From positions 3,479,028 through 3,543,027 of the forward strand of contig OZ026609.1 in assembly GCA_964020085.1 (NCBI GenBank): DNA of 64,000 bases. Reading direction: 5' to 3'. Position numbers and translations under genes: made by a program. This stretch comes from Micromussa lordhowensis. Taxonomy: Eukaryota; Cnidaria; Anthozoa; Scleractinia; Lobophylliidae. Under the pieces are notes generated by a model, which saw only the letters and a program-made list of their open reading frames with translations, was not told the DNA's origin and did no database searches. Shown in pieces: positions 46,549 to 57,319 of the stretch; positions within the stretch are counted from its first letter, which is position 1; every line of letters begins with the position of its first letter.

Positions 46549-47212
46549 TTAAAGGCCATGATTTTGTCGCCCAGTTTCCAGCACTTTTCTAACAGCTATA
46601 CTTTGAGGGATTAATACTACCACTGTTTAACAAGTGATGCTACAATAATGGTATCATACATATTCCCAATCATTGGTAAACAAGTTGCAATCATCTATTT
46701 TGCATAACAGGTTTCCATAGCAACAATATTACCTGCTAAAACACCCTTAATTTTAGCTTTGAGCGCTTATAATCCAAAAACGAACTAGGTGACCCCTATT
46801 TTTTGTTACCGAATTATGATAAGCATGATAAGATGCAATTTTTTGCAAAGTTTTAAAAAATTCTTCTGAGTGGGTTCAGGGCTCTGAACCCACTCCACAG
46901 ATTTTTTTAAACTTTGCAAAAAGTTGCATCTTAGCATGTTTATTGTAATTCGATAATAAAAAATAGGGGTCACCGAGTTCGTTTTTGAGTTATAAGCGCT
47001 CAAAGCTAAAATTAAGGGTGTTTTTAGCAGGTCATATTGTTGCTATGGTAACCTATTGTGCTACAACTTTTACAGCGACATGTTTACCAATGATTGGGCA
47101 GTTTTTTGATACAATAATTTGGGCATCAACCGATATAGAGTGGTTTTAATGATCCATCAAATTCTACCTCTTGGAAAGTGCTGGAAACTGTTTTGAGCCA
47201 CCTTAAGTTGAC
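46549..47212. mobile_element. Large imperfect palindromic repeat, possible TTAA MITE
   Basis: An axis at about 46,887 (GAGTGGGTTCAGGGCTCTGAACCCACTC) is flanked by long imperfect arms, e.g. GACCCCTATTTTTT / AAAAAATAGGGGTCAC and TAGCTTTGAGCGCTTATAA / TTATAAGCGCTCAAAGCTA. CAGTTTCCAGCACTTT occurs near both ends. TTAA stands close to each end (46549 and about 47206). The last base-level boundary is uncertain. Confidence 0.6.
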
Positions 47213-49829
47213 GAAAATGCATCTTCTTTGATCTTTCGGCCAGATTTAAAACAACTTATTTACCAGTTAAAGATAGATCTAGGAAACGCCTTTGTGATTA
47301 AAGAAACCGCGATAAAAACCTACCTCATTTAACTCACATAAGCCAAACCTTCAAGAATAAACAACAGTTAAGGCCAGGAGTCTCTGCAGTACGTGTAACT
47401 GCTTGTATTTATAGTATTCCTTACCTCCGTGAGTGGTAACAGCAGATGCAGCATTCCTTGAAATGTCTCCCGTACACTGCAGGCGTGTCTGGACCACAAC
47501 CAGAGAGGGAATGTTAGAGATATACCGCGAAATTCCGTTTATAAGGCAAGTCAAAGTTTTGATAACCTTCTTCCGTTTACATGTCCATCTACACGTATAC
47601 TAAACTATTTCGTTATAAGCCTCCCCCATTTATAAACTCCCCCGGATCGGATATACATCATTCACTTCTTTTTCTTGTTTTGCCAATGTCGTCACTCTCA
47701 CAGAATAAGTAAAGCATGGTAAAATATACACTTTTTTTATATATCTCGTCAACTTGACTACCATTAAGGAAACTGATTGGTGTTTCTAAGTGTACAACAG
47801 TTATTACTGAAAATTTGACGTACGAAGCAACTCTCAAACAGGGGTAAATTTAATAAAGAAATTACACTTGCAGTTTTTACACGCTTAATTTACACGTGTA
47901 AAGGTCCGGCTTGCAAATACAAGGATTTAATAATAGTATTTTCTACAGTGGAATTTACACGTGTATTGCGAGTCAGGATACAAGTGTAAATTACAATAGC
48001 AAAGATATCAGTGACGTCATCTATTGTTATTAATATGCCAACCAGAGAGCTATTGGCTGCTGAAACAAAGAATCCTTTACCCTTGGTTCCAGAGGATATT
48101 TTTTTTGTTCGATATTTCGCAGCGAAGCCGCGTTAACGAGGCGCAAAGCGCCGAGGAGAAAAAAAAAAACCTCTGGTCACAGGAGCACGCAACCTCATTT
48201 CCATGCGAGAAATCAGTTCAGAAATTGAACTGGGTCACCGATTGGATACTCCCATGTCCGCAGGGAATTAACAATACAACAATGGCCCTGATTGGCTACA
48301 TCTACTAGTACACAGGTTCCATAGGAATCAACCATTCCTTCAGAATCACGGCTATGTGAGTGAAAAACTTCAAATTCTACTAGACTAGCAAGGCTAGTCT
48401 AGGTGGGTCATGTTTACAAATTATTATTATACATGTACAACTAGGCACAAACTAAAAACAACTGAAAACAACGAAAGAACTAAAAAGACTAAACTTAACA
48501 ACAATGACTAGAAACCACTAATAATTAAATTAACGGTATGCAAACCGAAATCGACAAGAAATGTCTTTCATTATCTCCATTATGTGTATCGGGGTTGAAT
48601 AGCTTCACTTCCTCACTGAGCACCCTCCAATACAGTAATCATTTCAATAATGTTCAGTATATTTCACTTTGTCACAATTTCAGTCATTTTTGTTAAGCTT
48701 TGTTTGATTGCGTTTTTCTTTGTTTCAACTTCAGTCGTTTTTCATGTTAGGGCGAACAGGGTAACTCTTCACCTATAAACTCGTAGATCAGCTACGGAAT
48801 CTTGGATCCTAAAAAAAACAAAAGAACAAAACAATTCAAACCAAAGCCATCTGACACCCATTTCATTTTATTTCTTACTGTTTCCGTAATAACAAGTACC
48901 AGGACAGGTGACAATGTTTCAGGCTATAGAACCCTAAATAACTACACTGCGCTTAGATACGACACATTCCATGAATGACGTACTTGCTTTTTATGCATTT
49001 AAAACTCGCTTCGAATCAAGCTCTTTAATAACACAAAAAGGCAATATATTTTGCACAAAATAAAGAGTAGAATATTCATAAACTTTCAGTACATTAACGT
49101 CATAACAGCTTTGGATAAACATCGTAAGTTGCGTCATTCGAAGTCTGGCCGAGAGAAGTTTGGGTCTGGTCACCGACAAATCGGCGAAAAATAATAAACC
49201 CCGTGCAGAGCAAGAACCGCGCTCAGCCCATGGCCGCGCGGTTAATAATAGTCGTCAAATTACGGAAAGTGGCCAGCAACAAAGGTGAAACGTGATGTAT
49301 TGTAGCGGTGACAGAAAACGTACCAAGGGAATGAAACGATTGCTAAGTTTTTGTTCCAGACTAAGTCATAATTTTCTTAATTTGGCATACTGGAATAGGC
49401 GCAAAACGACTGCTATGTTACTCCTGGCAGAGTGCTCTGCTGTTTGGGCAGTTTTCTTTTCATTCGATTCCTTTCTTTTTTTTCAATAAAAACTGTCTGC
49501 GCAAACAAACATTTTTAAGTTGAAGTTTTTAATTATATATCTTTTTAAATTTTTATCTGTTTTTGACATTTTAATTAATTTTTTAGTAGGTATTTGTTGG
49601 AGTCCATCACTAAGGGCTCCTGATATTTGTTTATAGTTTATAGTTTTTTTAACAGCTCGTTTCGTTGGCATGGTAATCTACTTTGCTATGTAGGTGATCA
49701 CAACTTGTTCAACAACGGCTGGGTGTAAACATCCCTTAATAAAAATAAGTTAAGCAATACGCTCCATTTAGCGCAAAAATATGCTCCGATACTCATGGTC
49801 TGTTAGTATAGTCACATGATCGATTCCTT
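47213..49829. other. Intergenic region with dispersed repeat fragments
   Basis: About 47990-48080 (ATAGCAAAGATATCAGTGAC, CCAACCAGAGAGCTATTGGC) recurs in inverse orientation at about 55310-55400, so it is a dispersed repeat. Near 48121 AGCGAAGCCGCG...GGCGCAAAGCGCC is another repeat-like motif. No gene is supported. Confidence 0.4.
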
Positions 49830-49920
49830 GCGAGTTGTTTTTCTTCGCAAGCCTGATGTCTCTTCCTGTGTCAGCTCAAAGCTGGATGTGGATAGCAAAC
49901 GACAGAATCGTTGCCCGGCG
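49830..49920 (+). pseudogene. TM3-end relic of a rhodopsin-like GPCR
   Basis: Bases 49862-49915 translate to LPVSAQSWMWIANDRIVA, aligned with LLVSVQSLVWIAIDRFVAVV of the intact receptor at 50537; nucleotide similarity extends some 30 bases upstream. Flanking sequence has lost similarity and there are stops. This is a fragment of a paralogous receptor gene about 700 bp upstream of the intact one. Confidence 0.6.
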
Positions 49921-50536
49921 AACAGCGGAAAATTCCGACCCCCTATAAATCATCAAGACAGCTTTTTCATTTTTTTTAAATCAGGTATATACCAGTAAGG
50001 CTCTTTGTATTGATAATGAACACCGGTACGTGTTGTTGTAAATATTGCTCAATGCCAACGGGGGAACGTTTTCATTTTAAGTTTCAACAAGAGATTATCT
50101 CTTGGTTTTAATTAAGTTTTATTGTTCCGAATGTAGAATTACATCCTTTCTAAGAGGTCAAGGAAATGATTTGTTTGTAGAATAGGCAGAAAAAACAAAC
50201 AAACAATGTGAGTGGTATTACAGTCTGTTTATTCCACAACAATTAATAGTGTTGGTACATGGTAATTTTATTTTTATGAAACTTAATTACTGACTTTTTA
50301 GTTGACCGTCTTACCTCAATTCTGGTATGAGAACCAAAAAAGCCCTTTCGCTGAATTAATCTTTCTTTATTAGACAAACATTGAAAGAAGGAGCGAAAAC
50401 TGGCTTTCAATAGCCTTTTAATTAAATCTTTGAGTAATGACACAAAGCCGTTGGAATTGAACTTCATTTCCTGTTTGGCGCTGTGCTTTAAAAACTCTAG
50501 CGCCGAACAATTCTCGCCTGCAAAGCAAAGCAGATC

Positions 50537-51628
50537 ATGTCACTGAAAAATAACACCACAATCCCCTTTATTGGGAACGAAACTGCATTGAGCCAACAAA
50601 ACTCGACTTGTATCTTTGTTGATTCGCCTGTTGAGAGAATTTCCAAACTTTGCGCGTATTGGTTTATTTTACTGGGCAGTTTCTTTGGGAACATCGTCAT
50701 AATCATCATAGTGTTCAAGCATCGAGATTTGCGAAAAACAATTAACTATTTCATCGTGAACATGGCTGTGTCGGATCTGCTTTTCTCGCTGGTTGTAATT
50801 CCTGTGTACATAACTGTATTGATGACCGACTCTTGGCATTGGCGAGTCAGTGGCACCTTGGGATCAATGTTTTGCAAGTTATTTTTTTTCATCAGTTCGG
50901 CGTCCTTGCTTGTTTCTGTTCAAAGCTTGGTGTGGATAGCAATTGATAGATTTGTCGCCGTGGTTTTTCCAGTAAAAATTGGCTTTATTTCAAACAAGAT
51001 CCGCGCAGTAGCTATCGTTTCTACTTGGGTTTTAGCAATTGTTTTCTATTCTCCATGGATTGTAAATTTCGGACTGGTTGAGCACGGGAATAACGCATTT
51101 TGTCGTTTCGTAGGCCAGAAATCGATTTTTTCTAACAAGGAAGCAAGGAGAGCTTATGACTGGCTTCATATCACCATTCGCGTTTTGGCTCCGTTGCTTT
51201 TAATAACAGCTTTATACACTGCTATAGTGGTTGCCTTAAAAAGGCGGAATAAAGCCTTCATGGATGCGGCACAATATCAAAGGCAACATGTTTTAAAGAA
51301 ACGAAGACAAGCTACTCAAATGGCAGTTGTTATCATAGTGCTGTTTTACATCTGTGTTGTCCCTTACAATTTGTCACGCTTCGTACATTTCTGGGGACCC
51401 TCTTGTGCCTTTCTAAGATCATTTAACTCTATTGCGGTTCTAGTGGTTTTCTCATCTTCTGCTGTCAATCCAATAATTTGTCTGTCATTTGTCAGTAATT
51501 ATCGCCGCGGATTAAGAAACATTGTGTGTTGCTTTTGCAGAATGCGAAATCAGAGTAGTAATAAGGCGAAACGCGAACGAATAACTCTAAAAGAAATCAA
51601 AACTCTTCCTGGTGAAAACTGTCAATGA
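50537..51628 (+). CDS. Orphan class A (rhodopsin-like) G-protein-coupled receptor
   Basis: Single-exon gene of 363 residues. Sites for N-glycosylation in the extracellular N-terminus include N14 and N22. Seven hydrophobic helices follow, with family landmarks: GN at 51-52 in TM1; NMAVSDLLFS with D80 in TM2; C113 at the start of TM3 and C189 in loop 2 (expected disulfide); DRF at 137-139 in place of the usual DRY; W164 in TM4; FYICVVP with P276 in TM6; and NPIIC at 311-315 in place of NPxxY. The basic third loop (KKRRQAT) and cysteine-rich tail (CCFC, likely palmitoylated) are typical of receptors that couple to G proteins. Overall it looks like the peptide/amine-type receptors abundant in cnidarians; the ligand cannot be told. 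An AATAAA signal lies at 51783. Confidence 0.9.
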   Translation: MSLKNNTTIPFIGNETALSQQNSTCIFVDSPVERISKLCAYWFILLGSFFGNIVIIIIVFKHRDLRKTINYFIVNMAVSDLLFSLVVIPVYITVLMTDSWHWRVSGTLGSMFCKLFFFISSASLLVSVQSLVWIAIDRFVAVVFPVKIGFISNKIRAVAIVSTWVLAIVFYSPWIVNFGLVEHGNNAFCRFVGQKSIFSNKEARRAYDWLHITIRVLAPLLLITALYTAIVVALKRRNKAFMDAAQYQRQHVLKKRRQATQMAVVIIVLFYICVVPYNLSRFVHFWGPSCAFLRSFNSIAVLVVFSSSAVNPIICLSFVSNYRRGLRNIVCCFCRMRNQSSNKAKRERITLKEIKTLPGENCQ

Positions 51629-51782
51629 ACTGCCAAATACACAGACAACTGCCAAGACTGTTCAGTATATTATGTTAATTAACAATTATTCTTTGAAATC
51701 GAGGTGAATAGTGGCAGAATATTTACCGAGATTGAAAAGAATAATTGTTTATATACACAGGAAGTGATCTCAACAACTACAC

Positions 51783-51788
51783 AATAAA
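51783..51788 (+). terminator. Polyadenylation signal of the GPCR gene
   Basis: AATAAA, about 155 bp after the GPCR stop codon. Confidence 0.5.
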
Positions 51789-52070
51789 ATTACTCTTAAT
51801 TTAACCGTGAAGATTGCTGCATTTTTAGCGATAATTACATTGCATCTAAAGCAATGAACGGTAAAACACTGGTTTGCAAAATATTAAGTCTTCTCTTACC
51901 TCTTTCCAAATTTTGTAGCCTTCTTTGTGTTCTTAGGTACTGCATCTTCTTGTATTTTTAAGATTTCTGATTCCGAAACACTGGCGAAGCGCGAGTTTAC
52001 ACCCGCCATTTTGTTTTTGTTTGGCTTACGCATTATTCACTCGGTAGGGGGTGAATAATGCTCTTCAATC
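51789..52070. other. 3' flank of the GPCR gene with a short hairpin
   Basis: GCATTATTCAC / GTGAATAATGC at about 52030-52061 forms a hairpin just before the next MITE. Confidence 0.45.
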
Positions 52071-52226
52071 AGATTGCTTATAGACTACGAGTAGTCCCTC
52101 TTTCGCTTAGTCCGAGAAGCTTCTCGCCCCCAGGATCTCACGCGGCCGTTTTTTCACGCAATCTTCAAATTTCGCGTCACGCACGGACTAAGCGAAAGAG
52201 GGACTACTCGTAGTCTAGATTGCTTA
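52071..52226. mobile_element. Palindromic MITE with about 10-bp target duplication
   Basis: Arms AGACTACGAGTAGTCCCTCT (from 52082) and complement (to 52216), each about 35 bp, are flanked by AGATTGCTTA at 52071-52080 and 52217-52226, with one extra T at the left junction. A 9-11-bp duplication suggests a Mutator-like parent. Confidence 0.75.
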
Positions 52227-53613
52227 AAACACCAAGATCACTGAGTGTATATCTAATAGTTTATAATCATAGGCCACCTTCCATTAGGTCTTTACCTGAA
52301 TATGGAACTATGGTCCCTGGAGGAAGTTAAGAGGAATCTCTTTGTTTCTTTGTGATCCGAGTATGTTTAATTTAAACGTTCTTTTTTTTTTCACTTCCTG
52401 AACAAGAAAACATGACACTATACTCAGTTATTAAAGTGAGCAAGCATACAATGCTCTAAAAATATGGTAAGCGTACGTGTAAAAATTTTAAAGGTATAAG
52501 ACCCCCTTAAAGCCCTTGAAAACTTGTAAAACGCATTTTTAAACGATGTTGCTGAATTTACCTCTAGGCAAGTGTGTTAGCCATGAACCAGAACAAGTTA
52601 AGTCAAGATTATATCATATTTGAGGAAAAGAATGATCCCTTGAATTGCATTGCTCTGTCTGAAAGCTTCCGTTGGGATAGAGATTATTATCACAAACGTA
52701 ACACAGCAAAATAGCGACCTAGACGAACTCGTTGGCGATGTATACTTGGCCGTAGCAAAATCCTGAACTTCGAAATTCTGTAGGTTTTTCAGAGTTGAAA
52801 ATAGCCGAAGATAAATACTGTTTTGATCTCAACTATTGAAAATCAAATGTTTCGCTGCCTTATTTAAAATGACGTGAATAACGTCTAGCTAACTGCTCTA
52901 ACCTAAAACAAACCTTTTTGATTGCTTATTACTGAAATAAACGTCCAGGGACGTTACTTTTTCCTCTAAAATGAAGATGTATTTCTTTCTCTTACCTGAT
53001 ACGCACACCCTAACCCTAACCCTAATTCTAGCCCTAACCCTAACGCTTACCTTATGGTTAGGGTTAGGCAAGGGTAGCCCTAGCGTTACGCTTGCCCTAA
53101 TTTTCAACTGGTATAGCTACCCCAACCCCAAAATGTAATTCTAGCTCTCCTCCTTTTATGTTTCCACCACACATTTTTCATTGAAATATATGAAACTTGG
53201 TTATATAGTGTGTTTTATTTACCTCACAAGGTCATAAAGATTCTCCAGCAATATTCCTAGAAAAAAGGGCTAAATTTCCGTTCATTTTATGGATATTAAG
53301 AAATTTATATTGATTATGCAATAACTCAGTGGAGGACAGTGTGACAATCACGTGATATTCATAGATCACAGAAGAGTTTTACTTCAAAGGATGTATGATA
53401 AATTTGGCATGGCCTCAGCCATTTGACCTGTGATAGAGACTAGTGACCCAGAACCCATATTAACACTGAAGATGTCCATTAAACAACTTCTATCACGTGC
53501 ACTCCCATGATGTGAGTTGCCTCCAGTTCTCAGCACATTCCAGCGGTGTCGATAAGGTTGCTTGGCATCAAGATTCTGATCACTTCTCACTTCTTCCAAA
53601 GAAACGCTCAAAG
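52227..53613. other. Region upstream of the glycosyltransferase-like gene
   Basis: Apart from the telomere-like repeats at 53008 nothing is recognised. The frame of the next gene is open back to about 53497 but without an in-frame ATG, so 53497-53613 may be 5' UTR or an exon joined at an AG such as the one in TGCCTCCAG near 53527. Confidence 0.4.
53008..53068. repeat. Head-to-head interstitial telomeric repeats
   Basis: CCCTAACCCTAACCCTAA and further degenerate CCCTAA units are followed within about 20 bp by GGTTAGGGTTAGG, that is, the two strands' telomere repeats facing each other. Confidence 0.8.
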
Positions 53614-54972
53614 ATGCAAGCAATATTCTTGGGGATCGGAAAGTTTTGGTGGGGACATAAATTCAAATTAATCGCTCTCGTCTGCTTTATTTTTTGTATA
53701 CAAACGCTGTACGAAAGCAACACCGCTGTCAAAGAAAACCGACATTGCAATCATGCTTACGCGGAGAACTTTAGTCCAACTCCAGGCACCCCTTCGATCA
53801 CGCTGTTCGTGAGGATGGCGGGCAAACTACAAGAACACAGAACTCGTTTTTACTGTGATCTTTTCAGGACTGCTGTTCTCTTTTGGCCTGCATCGTTTGG
53901 GAAGACAGTCGTAGTTTTTGATGAAGAATCCGCTCAGGATCATATTTTTGCCAATACCCTCACAAGTCAAATCAAGCAACACTTTCCGGATCGCAAAATC
54001 GAGGTGGCCTACGAGCCGTTACCCAAAGACGAAACTATTTTGAATTTTCCAGGTCCTAAAAACTATTCGGGCTACAACCGCCAACTCTGGAGCAGTTTCT
54101 TTATTGATTTATACACAACCGACCGCATTGTGGCATGGATGGATACCGATGTCGCATTTCTGACACCAGTAACAAAAGCAACCATATTTAACGGTTCAAG
54201 GATACGCATCCTGGGCTCTCAGTGCTCTATGAAGGTCAAAGAAGTGATAACTTGGGCCCACGCAACCAAAGTGGCGCTAGGCTTACCGATGGTCGCAGAT
54301 TTCATGACGTATTTTCCAGTCTACATTTACCGCGACACTTTCACGCACTGCAGAGAGTATATTCTAAAGAGATTTAATACAAGTAACTTTGAAAAACCCT
54401 TTCGGAAGATATACCCTGGCGACGATTTGATATCACCTGTCAGTATAGTTATTAGTTATGCTTGGTTCTTCGAGAGAGATCGATACGACTGGAATCTTAA
54501 GATATGCAGTGAGCTGAAACCTTACAATAGACGGCTACCAATCGGCCACAAAATCACGCCACAACACACAGAAGATATTCTTTCCCAGCCGCAAACTGCT
54601 TTCCATGTCCCTTACGCAAAAGAGCCTATTTCCCCAAACATCCTCATTAGTTACTGCCTGTCACGCGAGGCAGCGGGAAACCGACAGGCCATGTGCTCCA
54701 ATCATTCAGTTTCACTTGCCAATAACTTTGTTCTTTTTTACCACGATCTCCAAAGGATCACTCCGGGTCAAACTCCGTGCACTGGTAACAAGAAAAACCA
54801 CTGTTTAAAAGTTCTAGATCGACATTACAAACAAGTTGGTGTGGAGATTAGAAAAGGACGCAAAATACAATGGAAGGATTTCGAAATGGTCAAAACCCTC
54901 GCAAATGAGATTGGCATTTTATGTACTAAGTTAGTCATGAATGAGGGCACAAAAGAAACAGCAACTGATTAG
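53614..54972 (+). CDS. Type II membrane protein with glycosyltransferase-like DTD motif
   Basis: From the first in-frame ATG (53614) the single exon encodes 452 residues. A short basic N-terminus (KFWWGHKFK) precedes one hydrophobic segment (LIALVCFIFCIQTL, about 19-32), the layout of a Golgi type II enzyme. In the luminal part the block SFFIDLYTTDRIVAWMDTDVAFLTPV (about 161-186) places D177-T178-D179 after a hydrophobic strand, as in the DxD metal/nucleotide-sugar motif of many GT-A glycosyltransferases. YNRQLWSSFF before it and several conserved-looking cysteines and N-glycosylation sites (NGS, NTS, NHS) fit a secretory-pathway enzyme. I do not recognise the exact family; it could transfer a sugar onto glycan chains, but donor and acceptor are unknown. 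Confidence 0.65.
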   Translation: MQAIFLGIGKFWWGHKFKLIALVCFIFCIQTLYESNTAVKENRHCNHAYAENFSPTPGTPSITLFVRMAGKLQEHRTRFYCDLFRTAVLFWPASFGKTVVVFDEESAQDHIFANTLTSQIKQHFPDRKIEVAYEPLPKDETILNFPGPKNYSGYNRQLWSSFFIDLYTTDRIVAWMDTDVAFLTPVTKATIFNGSRIRILGSQCSMKVKEVITWAHATKVALGLPMVADFMTYFPVYIYRDTFTHCREYILKRFNTSNFEKPFRKIYPGDDLISPVSIVISYAWFFERDRYDWNLKICSELKPYNRRLPIGHKITPQHTEDILSQPQTAFHVPYAKEPISPNILISYCLSREAAGNRQAMCSNHSVSLANNFVLFYHDLQRITPGQTPCTGNKKNHCLKVLDRHYKQVGVEIRKGRKIQWKDFEMVKTLANEIGILCTKLVMNEGTKETATD

Positions 54973-57319
54973 AGTTGATAACTTGGAGTCACAGCCGCGT
55001 TTATAATTTGTCAGTGATTAGAACAGCGGGTTCATATTTTTCTACAAAAACAAATTAAAACGGCGGACCCTACGAGGAAAAGGCCTTCCGAAGGATGTTC
55101 CTGAAACAATTGTCCTTCGTGAGCTTCGCCTCGCCATTTGAAAATAATCGGTCAAAATTACTTTGTCTATTGACGCCGGAGACCTTTCTCGTAGTAAGTT
55201 TATGGTTCCATTTTTACCTTTCCGCTAATTAATCTAGAATACAATAGGGAAGATATTTGTTTACAAACATTGTCTTTGTTATTTAAATGTTCAAAACGTT
55301 AAACAAAAGGATTCTTTGTTTCACCAGCCAATAGTTCTCTGGTTGACATCGTTATAACAATCAGTGACGTCACTGATGTCTTTGCTATTGATAATAACGT
55401 GTGGTAATGATACTTGGTTTAATTATGAAACCTCTATGTCAGAACCCTTGCTACTTCTGGATAATTTAAGATCACTCAACCTCATTTCATACCAGGGAGG
55501 GTGGGGGGGGGGAGGGTCGTCGTTTAAATGTGGAAAGACAGGGAAAGCTTTGACACAGGGTAAACACGCAGTGGACTCGGGCGCAGCCACTGCGCAGCTA
55601 TGGGGGGGGGGGGGGGGGAGGGGGATGGTACCTATTAAGGTATTAAGCTAAAAATATATGACAGGAGATAATGTGTTATGCAAGACTTCATTATACCTCT
55701 TAGCGGAGAAGACAATTCATACCATGTCCACAAAACAGGGTCCTGGTACCTCACTGGGGCTGTTTACAAAACCTCCGGCGAGCACCCCCGTTCTTTTTAT
55801 GCGGTAGTCCTCTCCCGGGCATTGCGCCTTGCGTGAATCAGTCATGAAGAGAAATGTCAATACTTAGTTTCCAAGTAAACAATCGAAATTCAAGCAACCA
55901 AGTTTATTTTTTGATTAATTTAAAATATGTTAGCAAGGTAATTTGCAATTTGTCTTCTTAAAATGACTGCAAAGCGTAATCGAGAAATTAGAAACCTATT
56001 TAAAACTGATTTAGTTAAACTAGTTTAGTTGGTGTGAATAGGGAATTACACTCTATTAAAAACACTCGAGTTAAAGCTGACGAGCAGTGATGAAAGAAGT
56101 CTCATAGGAGAATAAAACATTCAGTCCGAGTTTATCCGTTAAAGTACTGAACGCCGAGCTAAGAACAGGAAAGTGCCTGACGATTTCCACCAATTAGAAT
56201 GTCCTTCAGTTTGGTTTAGCGCGCGCATGGAACGTAATTACAGGAGGTGAAAATCGTTATGACATAACAGAGAAATTATGACAACGAAACTGTACTATCG
56301 AAATAACGATTAAACTAGTATTGGTTTATTTTTTGTTCGTTGGAAATCAAAGGCAGAAAAATGCAGTGCATGGGAACAAGTTACCAGGGATGTGATCTGA
56401 ATGGAAGGTAGGAAACGATATATGCAAAATGCCTTTTTTGTTACCAGAGTATCCAATTAGTGAACCAAAACTTGTGTTGACAGATGAACTTATGTCTTTG
56501 ATAACTAGTTCTATACTTATGTAATTAGCCGTTCGGCGAAAAAACTGGAAAAAGAAATTGGTTTTCCGTAATGAAATAATAATAAACACATTTTGGCCAC
56601 GAAATTGAAAGTCCCAAGAGCTATTGTCACGACTTGTCAAAACAGGGCTAATTAGTTTGTAAGATTTCTGTGAACCGTAAGTAAAATAAATTAACCATTA
56701 ACTATAAAAAGCCAAACTATTAACCGGTAACCGTAAATGTCACCACACCATTGAGATCCTTCCTCATATATGGGGGATTGCCTTCTCTTCTTTTCATGGT
56801 TCCTCTTCTCTTTCACAAAAGCATCTCATTCGATCAGCACGTATATATTATAACAGTTCTTATCCGAAAAACCGTGAAAAAGATCGTGTTGTAAATACAA
56901 TGTTCTTTTAGTAAACCGTATAAATTCTTCCTTTCTCTCAGTAAACGGCAAAACTTAATAGCCAAAACTTAACAAAAATAGCACTAGCCCTAGCTAGGTT
57001 CGATGAAAATAACATTTCTACAAGAAGTTATGTGTGTCGTACCAAACTTTATTGCCTAAAGTACTGTCTGGTTCGTACTTCAACGTCATCAAAGTCAACA
57101 AAACAGAAATGTCACACGTGATAATCTAAGAATATTTATATAGGAATATAGATAGGAATTTTCACCCTGGGCCGCGAAAAAAGAATATTCTTATATCACA
57201 AAGAGTGTATTGCAACATCTATTTTCATAGGGATATCACATCATTCTTTCCATGACAAATACGTTTTACTGTGTCCTAGTATGTACGTCAATAAATTTAA
57301 TTTGTTTTTCAAAAACAGG
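54973..57319. other. Intergenic region with repeat fragments and G runs
   Basis: Contains an inverse copy (about 55310-55400) of the repeat at 47990, two poly-G runs (about 55501-55516 and 55602-55618), and a weak TACGAG(G/A)AAAGG inverted pair near 55060 and 55190. Short frames have no recognisable domains. No gene is supported. Confidence 0.4.

Noticed and set aside
49483..49671. Lysine-rich 62-residue minus-strand frame
   Set aside because: Looks partly coding-like (PTKRAVKKTINYKQ) but short, AT-rich and without context; could not be assigned.
53497..53613. N-terminal extension of the glycosyltransferase-like protein
   Set aside because: Open in frame but without an in-frame ATG; the first ATG at 53614 is followed by a typical type II anchor.
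55501..55620. Functional G-quadruplex promoter element
   Set aside because: Two poly-G runs exist, but they look like simple-sequence expansion far from any supported start.
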